Assembly (NCBI GenBank): GCA_964458715.1
Contig: CAYWJP010000004.1
Location: forward strand, 1-41,998
Direction: 5' to 3'
Source: UBA2773 sp964458715
Lineage (GTDB): Bacteria > Patescibacteriota > Minisyncoccia > Moranbacterales > DUUL01
DNA length: 41,998 nt
Each line of letters begins with the position of its first letter. Position 1 is the stretch's first letter. The notes beneath the pieces were generated by a model that saw nothing but the letters and a program-made list of their open reading frames with translations, had not been told where the DNA came from and searched no databases. A program made the position numbers and the translations under genes. Positions 32,435-41,222 of the stretch are shown here, in pieces.

Positions 32435-32456
32435 ACCTGCCTGCCGGTAGGCAGGT
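32435..32456. repeat. R2 palindrome, copy 3
   Basis: ACCTGCCTGCCGG followed by TAGGCAGGT, same sequence as copy 1. It lies upstream of the lexA promoter, between it and the 75-residue membrane protein gene. Confidence 0.85.
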
Positions 32457-32517
32457 TTTCAAGCACTTCTTTTTTTGTTTCTAGTTTTTTTAAGGCTTTT
32501 TTATGTGAAGACAAAAT

Positions 32518-32558
32518 TAAAGGGTGTCAGAAATGTTATCTTCTGCACCCTTTTTTCT
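32518..32558. terminator. Terminator after the small membrane protein gene
   Basis: The stem AAAGGGTG-(T)-CAGAA with TTCTG-CACCCTTT is followed by T6 on the plus strand and by TTTAATTTTG on the minus strand. It probably ends the minus-strand gene at 32569 and insulates lexA. Confidence 0.75.
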
Positions 32559-32568
32559 TTGAAAATCA

Positions 32569-32796
32569 CTACTTTTGACCAATCTTTTTATCTTTTTTAT
32601 AAAACATGTTTATCAATCCATAAATCAAAATCAAAAGACTTGGCACGAATACACATGTTAACAAGAAATTTCTCATTAAAAATTCAAAAGGATTCACACC
32701 AAATAATTTAGCCTCGAATTTATTAATCAAAGCTAAAATTAAAGCCAAAACCCATAAAGATATAAGCCATGAATTTTCTACTCTAGAATAACGCAT
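32569..32796 (-). CDS. Small two-helix membrane protein
   Basis: The 75-residue protein has two hydrophobic stretches, about 10-25 (LISLWVLALILALI) and 43-66 (FLLTCVFVPSLLILIYGLINMF), and a basic tail KKDKKIGQK. No family is recognised. A strong Shine-Dalgarno (AAGGAGG, 6 nt before the ATG) and a terminator after the stop support that it is real. It lies between the HD hydrolase and lexA but has its own translation signal. Confidence 0.72.
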   Translation of the reverse strand: MRYSRVENSWLISLWVLALILALINKFEAKLFGVNPFEFLMRNFLLTCVFVPSLLILIYGLINMFYKKDKKIGQK

Positions 32797-32825
32797 ACTT
32801 ACCTCCTTGTTATTATTGGTTTACG

Positions 32826-33401
32826 TTAAATAACTTTTTTGAAATTTTCAAAAACATTTTCCAATTCTTCTATAATTTTACTATCTAGATTCTCTTTTAA
32901 AATTTTTAAAACTTCTCCATAATACCAAATCTGTTTTTCTACTGGCGCATTAAAATCCGTCCACATTGCATTTCCTCGCTCTTCATAAATCATCATCATT
33001 GATTTAAGATTGTGAATTTTATCGGCCGCACAAACTAACAATGATTCTTGACTATCATTTTGAAGATTTTTCAAATATTCATCTTTTCTTTCCTGCCAAG
33101 TTTCTCTGTCAGTTTCTCCGTTATCGAAATCCTTATCTTCACTGACACCTTGAACAATCTCAGCCACTTTTTCGCCAAAATCTTTTTTTAAATCTTCATA
33201 AACATAATCTTCAACATCCTCTAAAAGATCGTGCAATAATCCAGCTACGATAATCTCTTCATTTTGAGTATAATTTGATAAAATAATTGCTACTGAAAAA
33301 GGATGCACAATATAAGGGTGATCAGAACTTTTTCGCATTTGACCATTATGTTTGTCAGCTGCCAAATTTAACGCCTTTTGAATTTCATTGGTTAATCTCA
33401 T
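32826..33401 (-). CDS. HD-domain hydrolase (small alarmone hydrolase-like)
   Basis: The 191-residue protein resembles the hydrolase half of RelA/SpoT. HPYIVHPFSVAIIL gives the first His. GLLHDLLEDVEDY gives the His57-Asp58 pair and the Glu61-Asp62 motif. CAADKIHNLKSM matches the family ADxLHNM motif. These are the metal- and substrate-site motifs of (p)ppGpp hydrolases, so a MESH1/SAH-type role in removing alarmones is plausible. There is no synthetase, TGS or ACT domain. Other nucleotide substrates cannot be excluded. ATG start. It is divergent from the GT-C gene, with an intergenic gap that contains that gene's promoter. Confidence 0.85.
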   Translation of the reverse strand: MRLTNEIQKALNLAADKHNGQMRKSSDHPYIVHPFSVAIILSNYTQNEEIIVAGLLHDLLEDVEDYVYEDLKKDFGEKVAEIVQGVSEDKDFDNGETDRETWQERKDEYLKNLQNDSQESLLVCAADKIHNLKSMMMIYEERGNAMWTDFNAPVEKQIWYYGEVLKILKENLDSKIIEELENVFENFKKVI

Positions 33402-33449
33402 CTTATTTTTATTTAGAATAATTCGATAGCCTTACTATACCATTTTTAC

Positions 33450-33478
33450 TTGCTCAATTCAAAGATAAAAACTATAAT
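33450..33478 (+). promoter_or_regulatory. Promoter of the GT-C glycosyltransferase gene
   Basis: TTGCTC (33450-33455), a 17-nt spacer and a perfect TATAAT (33473-33478), about 30 nt before the ATG at 33510. The TTG that would extend the frame upstream is the -35 itself. Confidence 0.7.
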
Positions 33479-33509
33479 AAATCTATACAAGACTAATCTC
33501 AATTACAAT

Positions 33510-35402
33510 ATGAGAAATATAAAATTAAATCTTTTTGAAATTGGCACAATATTTTGGATAGTCGCTAGCACTATCGTGCTATTACTATCATTAATGGGCA
33601 TTTTTAATATTTACTCGATTCTTCTTGCCATTGGGATATCTGCCATTATTCCGATTCAGATGTATCGAAAAAAGGAATTAGAAATTGAAAGAATCCATTC
33701 CAAGAATTTTAAATTTTTAGTTTCGATTACTTTTATTATGGCTCTTTCACTTTCTTTTTTAACCACGCCGACTATTTTTGGAGGAAGAGACGAAGGTTCT
33801 TACAGCAACTCCGCTATTATGATGGTCAATGACGGTCATCGCTCCCATAATAATAAATTGATTGAGAATTTTTTCAATATTTATGGAGAATCAAAAGCTT
33901 TGAATTTCCCTGGTTTTCAATACAATTCCGAAGAGCGTCTAGAAAGTCAATTTCTTCCTGGCTACCCTAATTGGTTAGCAATCTTTTATCAATTATTTGG
34001 GCTAAATGGCTTAAAATTTTCTAATCTCTTGCCTTTTATGACTTTTATTTTGTCCTTTTATCTACTCATAGTTGAAGTTTTTCCCTCTCTTCGAAAAAAT
34101 TCCACTGATATAGCCGAATGCCTAAATGGAAATATTTTAAAAAAATGTTGGCTAAAACTCACTCAAGCCGAACAACTAGCTTGGGTTGGAACAATCTTTT
34201 TAATGACTTTCATGCCTTTGTTAGTTTTTTATAAATTCACTTTGAGCGAAATATACTTTGCTTCTTTGAGTTGGTTTAGCGCTTATCTTTTAATAAGATA
34301 TCTAAAAGATAGACGTTTTTTAAAATTCAAAACCATATTCGTTCCTTTATTTCTAATGTTATTTATTCGAATTGAAACCATCGCTATTATTTTTGCTCTT
34401 TTATTGATAATGATTGGAAAAGATTTCAATCATCTCAAACAAGCTCGCTATCAATTCTTTTTTGTTCTTTCTGGTCTTATTCTCTTAGTGGCCGTTTGGC
34501 TTGAACCTAATTTTTTTATCAACGCCGCCAAGGGTATTTCAGAAATATCCGGACTGAATGCCAATGCTATGCCCGAATCAAGAGAATCGACTTTATTAGG
34601 GAAAATGATTCCCGATGATTGGCAAAATTTTTATGCCCTTAAAATTTGGTATAACTATAATTTACTGCCATTTTTAATAATGGCTGGAACATTTTTAGTC
34701 GTCTTTTTTAAGAAAATTTTTCAAGATAAAAAGTTCGGTGACGAAAAAGCCTTGATAATTATTCCTTTCTTACTCTTTTCTCCAACTTTAATTTATCTCA
34801 TAGATGGCAACATCTCGCTTGACCATCCCTGGATGTTAAGAAGATGGATTTTTACAATTATTCCAATTTTGTTTTTTTATTCAACTTTTTTTCTATTTTA
34901 TTTGCGACAAAAAAACAGCTTTTTATTTCGGCTAATAACGGTCTTCTCGATAATTGGAAATATTGCTTTATTTACTGTCCCTTCTCAAAAAGTTAAAGGT
35001 CAATGGACAAACTTATTTACTTTTTCTCAAAATGAAAGCTTACTAGAACAAACCGAGGAATTATCTAGATTGTTTGGTGAAGATGATTTAATTTTAGTTT
35101 CCCAAAAATCTTCTGGCTCCAGTTGGTCGCTAATCACCGAACCAATGAGAAACATTTTCAATCGTCAAGCAATCTATTTTTTCAATGCCAAAGATTACGC
35201 CGAATTAAATCATGAAAATTTTGACAACATCTTTTTAATTTCAACTGACGAAGAAGAATTTCTTTACGAAAATATTTTAAAGGAAAAAATTGCCAAAAGA
35301 ATTATTAATAATGTCATAATAAATCCGTCTCGAAATCCTTCTGAAAAACCTCACGCCCTAGAAACTCAAACAAAAATAAATATCTATCGAATCTATCAAT
35401 AG
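33510..35402 (+). CDS. GT-C fold membrane glycosyltransferase (PMT/ArnT-like)
   Basis: Polytopic protein of 630 residues with about ten or more membrane helices. After the first two helices the extracellular loop begins TPTIFGGRDEGSYSNSA; the acidic pair Asp-Glu there is the place of the catalytic Asp in GT-C enzymes using polyprenyl-phosphate sugars. A second loop has QFLPGYPNWLAIFYQLFG. The last 120 residues or so are a soluble domain. It probably transfers sugars from a lipid carrier to an envelope glycan or protein; the MEP pathway genes would supply that lipid. The frame continues upstream to a TTG at 33450, but this lies in the -35 element, so the ATG at 33510 is chosen. Confidence 0.82.
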   Translation: MRNIKLNLFEIGTIFWIVASTIVLLLSLMGIFNIYSILLAIGISAIIPIQMYRKKELEIERIHSKNFKFLVSITFIMALSLSFLTTPTIFGGRDEGSYSNSAIMMVNDGHRSHNNKLIENFFNIYGESKALNFPGFQYNSEERLESQFLPGYPNWLAIFYQLFGLNGLKFSNLLPFMTFILSFYLLIVEVFPSLRKNSTDIAECLNGNILKKCWLKLTQAEQLAWVGTIFLMTFMPLLVFYKFTLSEIYFASLSWFSAYLLIRYLKDRRFLKFKTIFVPLFLMLFIRIETIAIIFALLLIMIGKDFNHLKQARYQFFFVLSGLILLVAVWLEPNFFINAAKGISEISGLNANAMPESRESTLLGKMIPDDWQNFYALKIWYNYNLLPFLIMAGTFLVVFFKKIFQDKKFGDEKALIIIPFLLFSPTLIYLIDGNISLDHPWMLRRWIFTIIPILFFYSTFFLFYLRQKNSFLFRLITVFSIIGNIALFTVPSQKVKGQWTNLFTFSQNESLLEQTEELSRLFGEDDLILVSQKSSGSSWSLITEPMRNIFNRQAIYFFNAKDYAELNHENFDNIFLISTDEEEFLYENILKEKIAKRIINNVIINPSRNPSEKPHALETQTKINIYRIYQ

Positions 35403-35421
35403 TTCCAGAAAAATTATTTAA

Positions 35422-36570
35422 ATGCCTCAAAATCAAAACAAAAATCAAACTTCGGGGAAATCTAAATATCTTTTAGGTTTTTCTTTAATTTCAGAAATTG
35501 GACCGGCTCGATTTAAAAAAATCAGTGAACATTTTAATTCTATAGAAAAAGCCTGGGATTCAAACGAGTTAGAATTAACCAAGCTTTTTGGCAGAAAAGT
35601 AGCCGAGAAAATAATCACTTGCAAAAATAAAATTAATTTAAAAAAAGAATTTGAATTATTAGAAAATGAAAATATTGAAATTATTAGCCCCAATTTTTCT
35701 TTTCAAGATTTTACTGGCATTAATTCTGAATATTTTCCGAGACGACTTCAGGAAATTCATTCTTCTCCTTTTATTTTATTTGCCCGAGGAGATTTAACTC
35801 TAATTAATAAAAACCAGTTAGCTATCGTTGGATCTCGCAGACCTACTCATTATGGACGCCAAGTTTTAGAAAAATTAGGTCCAGAAATTGCGTTGTCAGG
35901 GTTGATAATTACCAGTGGCTTAGCTATGGGAATCGACACTCTGGCTCACCGCATAGCTTTGGACAACCATCAACCAACCGTTTCGGTTTTGGGTAGCGGT
36001 TTAGGACAAAAAATATTACAGAAATCTTTTAATTATCGATTAGGCGAAGAAATTATTGAAAAAAATGGTTTATTGATTTCTGAATATCCGCCTGAATTTG
36101 AAGCTAATAAATTCACTTTCCCCGCTCGCAATAGAATTATTAGCGGATTATCTTTGGGTGTTTTGATTATTGAAGCCGCCGAACGAAGCGGAACTTTAAT
36201 TACTGCTCGACACGCCCTCGAACAAAATCGCGAAGTGTTAGTAATTCCAGGAAATATTTTTTTTCTCCAATCAGTTGGAACTAATAATTTAATTAAACAA
36301 GGTGCCACACCAATTACCTCTGCCAATGATATTTTCAAGGCTCTAGATTGGAAAATTAATCAAATTGATTCTAACAAAAAATCTTCCCAACTAATTTTCA
36401 ACGACAACCTCGAAGAACTAATCTATGCCAAACTATCCTTTGATCCACAGTCTTTGGATGCGTTAGTTTTGAAATGTAAGCTGGACATTTCTTTAATTTC
36501 CGTTAAGCTATCGATGTTAGAGTTGAAAGGAATGGTGAAAAATGTCACCGGAGGGTACATTAGGAACTAA
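35422..36570 (+). CDS. dprA: DNA-processing protein DprA (Smf)
   Basis: Loads RecA on incoming single-stranded DNA during natural transformation. The 382-residue protein has an N-terminal helical (SAM/HhH-like) part with LISEIGPARFKKISEHF. The Rossmann-like core follows: YFPRRLQEIHSSPFILFARGD, IVGSRRPTHYGRQVLEKL, ITSGLAMGIDTLAHRIAL, VSVLGSGL, ISEYPPEFEANKFTFPARNRIISGLS and VLIIEAAERSGTLITA. The C-terminal winged helix spans about 320-382. All signature motifs are complete. It starts 20 nt after the GT-C gene. Competence genes are typical in Patescibacteria. ATG start. An R4 element begins immediately after the stop. Confidence 0.97.
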   Translation: MPQNQNKNQTSGKSKYLLGFSLISEIGPARFKKISEHFNSIEKAWDSNELELTKLFGRKVAEKIITCKNKINLKKEFELLENENIEIISPNFSFQDFTGINSEYFPRRLQEIHSSPFILFARGDLTLINKNQLAIVGSRRPTHYGRQVLEKLGPEIALSGLIITSGLAMGIDTLAHRIALDNHQPTVSVLGSGLGQKILQKSFNYRLGEEIIEKNGLLISEYPPEFEANKFTFPARNRIISGLSLGVLIIEAAERSGTLITARHALEQNREVLVIPGNIFFLQSVGTNNLIKQGATPITSANDIFKALDWKINQIDSNKKSSQLIFNDNLEELIYAKLSFDPQSLDALVLKCKLDISLISVKLSMLELKGMVKNVTGGYIRN

Positions 36571-36724
36571 AGTTTCAAAATAACAAATTCAAAGCACCAA
36601 ATAACAAATAAGCACCAATTTTCAAAATCCAAATATTCGAAACATTGTCTCGAGGAAGTTTTAGATTTTGAAAATTGTAATTTGTGATTTATTTAGAATT
36701 TAAAATTTTGAATTTGTAATTTAT
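36571..36724. repeat. R4 AT-rich inverted-repeat element, copy 2
   Basis: The left half has AACAAATTCAAAGCACC and GCACCAATTTTCAAAATCC. The right half has the complements (GATTTTGAAAATTGT, AATTTGTGATTTATTTAG, AATTTGTAATTTA). The short central spacer contains TCTCGAGGAAG. It is the same family as 14268-14431, and begins at the dprA stop. Confidence 0.82.
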
Positions 36725-36797
36725 CGACACCATTCAAATTAAATCCAAATTTAAAATTACACTAAATTAAATTTAAACAATTTAAAACAACTACATC

Positions 36798-39008
36798 ATG
36801 AAATTATTAATAGTAGAGTCTCCCACTAAAGCCAAAACCATTGCCCGATTTTTAGACAAAACCTATAAAGTCGAATCATCCTATGGACACGTTATGGATT
36901 TACCCAAAAATAAATTAGGAGTAGATTTAGAAAATAATTTCAAACCTGAATATGTCATCCCAGAAAAAGCCGAAAAACAAGTAGCTATTTTAAAAAAATT
37001 AGCCGCCAAAGCTGACACTATTATACTAGCCACCGATGAAGACCGAGAAGGAGAAGCAATTGCTTGGCATTTAATTGATGCTTTAAAATTAAAAAAACAA
37101 AAAATCGAACGGATTGCTTTTCATGAAATAACTCGAGAGGCTATTGAAAAGGCCCTAGCATCTCCTCGTAAATTAGATATGGGATTAGTAGACTCTCAAC
37201 AAGCTCGAAGAGTTTTAGATCGACTGGTCGGTTATAAATTATCGCCATTACTTTGGAGCAAAATTAGACGAGGCTTAAGTGCTGGCAGAGTTCAATCAGT
37301 AGCGGTTCGTTTAATTGCTGAACGAGAAGAAGAAATTAATCAATTTAAAAAACAAGAATATTGGGAAGTTTCGACTGAACTAGAAAAAACTAAACAAAAA
37401 TTTGAAGCCAGACTTTGGAAAAAAAATAATAAGATTTACAAAAAATTAGACATTAATAATGGAAAAGAGGCCAAAAAAATCGAGATTGATTTAAAAAAAT
37501 CAAAACCAATTATTGAAAAAATTAATAAAAAAGAGATTGGGAAAAATCCTCCGCCTCCCTTTACTACTTCCACTTTGCAACAAGCCGCTCATAACGTTCT
37601 TGGCTTCTCGGCTAAACAAACTATGATGATTGCTCAAAAACTTTACGAAGGAGTAACCTTGGAAGACAAAAAAGCCAGAGGTTTAATTACCTATATGCGA
37701 ACTGATTCTCTAAGTCTTTCTAGTCTAGCAACTTCTGAGGCCAAAAAGGCTGTTGGAAGACTCTTCGGAACTGAATATGCCCTAGATGAACCTCGTTTCT
37801 ATAAAACTAAATCTAAAGGTGCTCAGGAGGCCCACGAAGCTATTCGACCAACCTTTCCCAACAAAGACCCTGAGTCAATTAAGCAATACTTAGATCCCAA
37901 ACAATTTAGACTTTACCGATTAATCTGGCAAAGAATGGTAGCCTCTCAAATGGCAGCCGCCCAAATTGATTCAACAACGATTGAGATTAAAGCCGATCAA
38001 TATAATTTAAAGGCCTCGGGATCGATTGTGAAATTTGACGGTTATATGAGATTAACTGGCCAAAAAAATGAAGATAATATTTTGCCAGAATTAGCCGAAA
38101 ATGATATACTGCAATTAAATAAAGTTTTAACTGAACAAAAATTCACTCAACCTCCAAGTCGTTACAATGAAGCTTCTTTGGTAAAAGTTCTAGAAAAAAA
38201 TGGAATTGGAAGACCTTCTACTTATGCTCCAACAATTTCCACTATTCAAACTAGAGGTTACATAGAAAAAGATGAGGATAAAAAATTATTCCCAACTGAA
38301 ATTGGAATAATAGTGAATCAACTTTTAGTTAAACATTTTTCCGAAATTGTTGATTATCAATTTACTGCTGAGATTGAAAATGATTTTGATGAGATTGCCG
38401 AGAACAAAAAAGAATGGACTAAAATTATAAGTGATTTTTATAAACCATTTGAAAAAAACTTAAAAATGAAAAACAAAGAAATTAAAAAAGAAGATTTCCA
38501 AAAAGACTTAGGGCGAAAATGTCCTGATTGTGGAAATAAATTAATTGAAAAATTTGGTCGATTTGGAAAATTTATTGCTTGCAGTAATTATCCAGAATGT
38601 AAATTCACCGAAAAAACCAAAGAAGATCAAGCAGTCGAAGATAAAATCGTCAAAGACGAAGGCGGTAAAAATGGAAAAATAACTTGCGACAAATGTGGTG
38701 CTCCTATGAATGTAAAAAATGGACCTTATGGACCATTCTTAGGATGTAGTGCTTATCCTACTTGTAAAAATATCAAAAAAGTAGAAAATAAAATTGGAGT
38801 AAAATGCCCTAAATGCGGAGGAGATATTATTGAAAAAAAATCCAAAAAAGGACGGGTGTTTTTTGGTTGTAGCGGCTATCCTAAATGCGATTTCGTTAGT
38901 TGGAATAAACCAACCGGCGAAAAATGCCCTAACTGTAAAAGTCCGTTAGTCAAAAAACCTAACAACAAAATCGTCTGCTCTAAAAAAGATTGCGGATATG
39001 AGAAATAG
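36798..39008 (+). CDS. topA: DNA topoisomerase I
   Basis: Type IA topoisomerase relaxing negative supercoils, 736 residues. The Toprim domain (1 to about 115) has LIVESPTKAKTIARFL and the DEDREGEAIAWHL acidic motif. The catalytic core has the active Tyr299 in ITYMRTDSLSLS, plus SAGRVQSVAVRLI and GIGRPSTYAPTIS. Four C-terminal zinc-finger repeats (about 571-736) follow: three of the form CPxC...GRFGKFIACSNYPEC and a last shortened one (CPNC ... CSKKDC). Full length. ATG start. It probably leads the following AlkD-like and murein hydrolase genes. Confidence 0.98.
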   Translation: MKLLIVESPTKAKTIARFLDKTYKVESSYGHVMDLPKNKLGVDLENNFKPEYVIPEKAEKQVAILKKLAAKADTIILATDEDREGEAIAWHLIDALKLKKQKIERIAFHEITREAIEKALASPRKLDMGLVDSQQARRVLDRLVGYKLSPLLWSKIRRGLSAGRVQSVAVRLIAEREEEINQFKKQEYWEVSTELEKTKQKFEARLWKKNNKIYKKLDINNGKEAKKIEIDLKKSKPIIEKINKKEIGKNPPPPFTTSTLQQAAHNVLGFSAKQTMMIAQKLYEGVTLEDKKARGLITYMRTDSLSLSSLATSEAKKAVGRLFGTEYALDEPRFYKTKSKGAQEAHEAIRPTFPNKDPESIKQYLDPKQFRLYRLIWQRMVASQMAAAQIDSTTIEIKADQYNLKASGSIVKFDGYMRLTGQKNEDNILPELAENDILQLNKVLTEQKFTQPPSRYNEASLVKVLEKNGIGRPSTYAPTISTIQTRGYIEKDEDKKLFPTEIGIIVNQLLVKHFSEIVDYQFTAEIENDFDEIAENKKEWTKIISDFYKPFEKNLKMKNKEIKKEDFQKDLGRKCPDCGNKLIEKFGRFGKFIACSNYPECKFTEKTKEDQAVEDKIVKDEGGKNGKITCDKCGAPMNVKNGPYGPFLGCSAYPTCKNIKKVENKIGVKCPKCGGDIIEKKSKKGRVFFGCSGYPKCDFVSWNKPTGEKCPNCKSPLVKKPNNKIVCSKKDCGYEK

Positions 39009-39048
39009 TATTTAATATTTTGTATAAAGTATTGTATAAAATAAACTA

Positions 39049-39780
39049 ATGAACCAACAAGAATTAATTAAAAATATTAGACGAGAATTAATTAAAAATA
39101 TTGATAAAAAATATCAAAAAACTTCTAAGACTTTCTTCAAAGAAAAAATTAATAATTTAGGTGTTAGGTCACCGATAGTTAAAAAAATATCTTCTAAATA
39201 TTGTCCTGAATTTGAAAAAATAGTCAAAAAAGACAAAGGTCTGCTCACTATAGAGACAAAAAATATCTGTGAACAACTTTTAAGACAAGAAGATGAATTT
39301 AAAACAATTGCTTTTAATTGGATCTTTCAGCAGAAGGACTGCTTTACTGAAAATAATTTTTTAATTTTCGAAGATTGGTATAAAAAATATGTTACTAATT
39401 GGTCCACTTGCGATGATTTTTGCACCCATGCTTTTGGTTATTTAATTTATAAATTTCCAGAACTAACCGCTAAAACTGAAAAATGGACTCGCTCAAAAAA
39501 TCGCTGGCTTAGGAGAGCTTCGGCGGTTGTGCTAATATATTCGCTAAGAAGAGATAAGCACTTAAGAGAGGCTTTTAAAATAGCCGATACTCTACTAGAA
39601 GATTCAGACGATTTAGTTCGAAAGGGATATGGCTGGATGCTAAAAGAAGCCGCCAATCTTCAAGAAGAAAAAGTATTTAAATATGTTATCAAAAATAAAA
39701 AGAAAATGCCTCGAACAGCTTTGCGATACGCTATTGAAAAAATGCCAATCAAGTTAAAAAAAGAAGCGATGGCAAAATAA
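39049..39780 (+). CDS. DNA alkylation repair protein (AlkD-like)
   Basis: HEAT-repeat DNA glycosylase family, 243 residues, removing alkylated purines without base flipping in the known members. Recognisable parts are NLGVRSPIVKKISSKY near the N-terminus, FEDWYKKYVTNWSTCDDFCTHAFGYL in the middle (with Asp residues where AlkD has its catalytic Asp), RSKNRWLRRASAVVLIY, and DLVRKGYGWMLKEAA with PRTALRYAIEKMP at the end. These match the AlkD-family consensus closely. It begins 40 nt after topA, so co-transcription is likely. ATG start with no Shine-Dalgarno. Confidence 0.92.
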   Translation: MNQQELIKNIRRELIKNIDKKYQKTSKTFFKEKINNLGVRSPIVKKISSKYCPEFEKIVKKDKGLLTIETKNICEQLLRQEDEFKTIAFNWIFQQKDCFTENNFLIFEDWYKKYVTNWSTCDDFCTHAFGYLIYKFPELTAKTEKWTRSKNRWLRRASAVVLIYSLRRDKHLREAFKIADTLLEDSDDLVRKGYGWMLKEAANLQEEKVFKYVIKNKKKMPRTALRYAIEKMPIKLKKEAMAK

Positions 39781-39829
39781 ATTAAAATAAAAAATTCGAA
39801 TGAAAAAAAAATTAAAAAAAGGAGCCGAA

Positions 39830-40393
39830 ATGATGGCCAATGTTCGCTATCGAATTACAATTTTCACTTTTTTTATATTGGTCATTTATATTATTGGATT
39901 ATGGCAATTCAATCTCTTCGGCACTCAAATAACCATTATGGAGGGTTTAAATTCTGTCACTGAGGACAGAATTGCCCTGGAAAACAATATCAAAGAAATG
40001 GTCAAAGGCTACCCGATTGAACAAATGGTCCCTTATATCCTAGAAAAAGACAATCTAACCGCTGCTTTTTTAGTTAGTATCGCCAAAAAAGAAAGTAGTT
40101 GGGGAGAAAGAGTGCCCGTATTAGACGGCGAAGATTGTTTTAATTATTGGGGCTACCGAGGAATTCGGGATCGAATGGGAACTGGCGGACATACTTGCTT
40201 CGACAGTCCCAAAGATGCCGTTGATACTGTCGGAAAAAGAATTACCACTCTAATTAAAAAATACGACTTAACTACGCCAGAAGATATGATTATCTGGAAA
40301 TGTGGTTCTTCTTGCGCTGGTCATAGTGATTCTGGAGTTAGAAAGTGGATTTCAGATGTTGGTTATTATTTTGATAAAATAATTCAAAACTAG
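39830..40393 (+). CDS. Membrane-anchored murein hydrolase-like protein
   Basis: A 187-residue protein with one N-terminal anchor (YRITIFTFFILVIYIIGLW). The extracellular part has AFLVSIAKKESSWGERVPVL followed by NYWGYRG and a GGHTCFDSPKDAVDTVGKRI segment. Glu in KKESSWGE is in the place of the catalytic acid of lysozyme/SLT or glucosaminidase-type enzymes. Four Cys may form two disulfides. It likely cleaves peptidoglycan. The ATG at 39830 is preceded by a good Shine-Dalgarno (AAAGGAG with 5 nt spacing). An in-frame ATG at 39800 would add ten basic residues and is the alternative. It lies downstream of the AlkD-like gene. Confidence 0.75.
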   Translation: MMANVRYRITIFTFFILVIYIIGLWQFNLFGTQITIMEGLNSVTEDRIALENNIKEMVKGYPIEQMVPYILEKDNLTAAFLVSIAKKESSWGERVPVLDGEDCFNYWGYRGIRDRMGTGGHTCFDSPKDAVDTVGKRITTLIKKYDLTTPEDMIIWKCGSSCAGHSDSGVRKWISDVGYYFDKIIQN

Positions 40394-40405
40394 CCTTAGT
40401 CTTTT

Positions 40406-41125
40406 CTATTTTTTCAAAACCAAGTATATATTCCTCTTATTATTCCTTTCATCTCGACTGTAACCACTTTCCAAAATTTCAAATCCATTTTTTTGGGCTA
40501 TTTTTTCCAAACCTCTTTTGCTCCACCAATAGCAATCCCTCCAATAAGTTTTTTGCCCTTTTTCTTTATCAGAATAGCTAAAAGGAAGTTTAGCTACCCA
40601 CTGAAAATCTAGCCTAAATAGACCTCGCCAAAAAGATTTCCACAAAAAAGGTAATCTTTTTTTATTCCAAAGATGCCAAGCAGTAATTATTACTATTCCG
40701 TCTTTCTTCAAAATTCTCTGCATTTCCTTCAAAGCATTATCAGCCATATCGGGAGTAAAATGATGAAAGACTGCAATGGACATTACTATATCAAATTGTT
40801 CTTTCTTGAATAAAGTTTTCCTCTCATCTTCAATTACTAAAAATTTCTCATCCCTATAATGTCCCTTAGCAATTTCGATTAACTCTTTTGAAATATCGAC
40901 TCCAGTGTAATTAATATCCAAATTTTCACCATAAATAAACTCCAACAGTCTCCCGTTACCACAACCAAAATCCAATAAATTATCTTTTGAATTGATATAT
41001 TTTTTTATAAAGCCTAAACCACCCCACCAATTCTTTCGAGTTTGCGAAAATTGCTTAGCGATATCATTATAAAAATCAGTTACATCTTCCCTTATTTGTT
41101 TTTCTCTGCTAGAATTGACTGACAT
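40406..41125 (-). CDS. Trm9/ALKBH8-like tRNA wobble-uridine methyltransferase
   Basis: Class I SAM methyltransferase, 239 residues. It resembles yeast Trm9 along its length: FYNDIAKQFSQTRKNWW (Trm9 VYNEIAPHFSQTRYKPW), motif I LDFGCGNGRLL, GVDISKELIEIAKG, FDIVMSIAVFHHFTP, ILKKDGIVIITAWHLW, and a C-terminal RGLEKIAQKNGFEILESGYSRDERN. Trm9 methylates cm5U34 of tRNA to mcm5U. The gene is divergent from elp3, whose product makes cm5U, so a joint pathway is plausible. Start ATG 41125 gives a protein that matches the Trm9 N-terminus. An in-frame ATG at 41173 lies inside an R3 palindrome and would add 16 residues. Other methyl acceptors remain possible. Confidence 0.82.
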   Translation of the reverse strand: MSVNSSREKQIREDVTDFYNDIAKQFSQTRKNWWGGLGFIKKYINSKDNLLDFGCGNGRLLEFIYGENLDINYTGVDISKELIEIAKGHYRDEKFLVIEDERKTLFKKEQFDIVMSIAVFHHFTPDMADNALKEMQRILKKDGIVIITAWHLWNKKRLPFLWKSFWRGLFRLDFQWVAKLPFSYSDKEKGQKTYWRDCYWWSKRGLEKIAQKNGFEILESGYSRDERNNKRNIYLVLKK

Positions 41126-41163
41126 TAAACTTAATTTAATTAATAATCTCCTCCTTTTAACTT

Positions 41164-41197
41164 TTTCCGCCATAGGCGGATCCGCCTATGGCGGAAA
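41164..41197. repeat. R3 double palindrome between the Trm9-like and elp3 genes
   Basis: Two copies of the 15-mer, TCCGCCATAGGCGGA and TCCGCCTATGGCGGA type, are placed head to head around GGATCC, forming a perfect 34-nt palindrome. It lies in the divergent promoter region of both genes. Confidence 0.9.
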
Positions 41198-41222
41198 CTT
41201 TAAAAACTTTCTAACTATCTTC

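Noticed and set aside
32475..32711. 78-codon plus-strand frame
   Set aside because: It overlaps the terminator and antisense of the well-supported 75-residue membrane protein gene, which has a strong Shine-Dalgarno.
33450..33509. TTG start for the GT-C glycosyltransferase
   Set aside because: The codon is the -35 hexamer of a good promoter; the ATG at 33510 fits.
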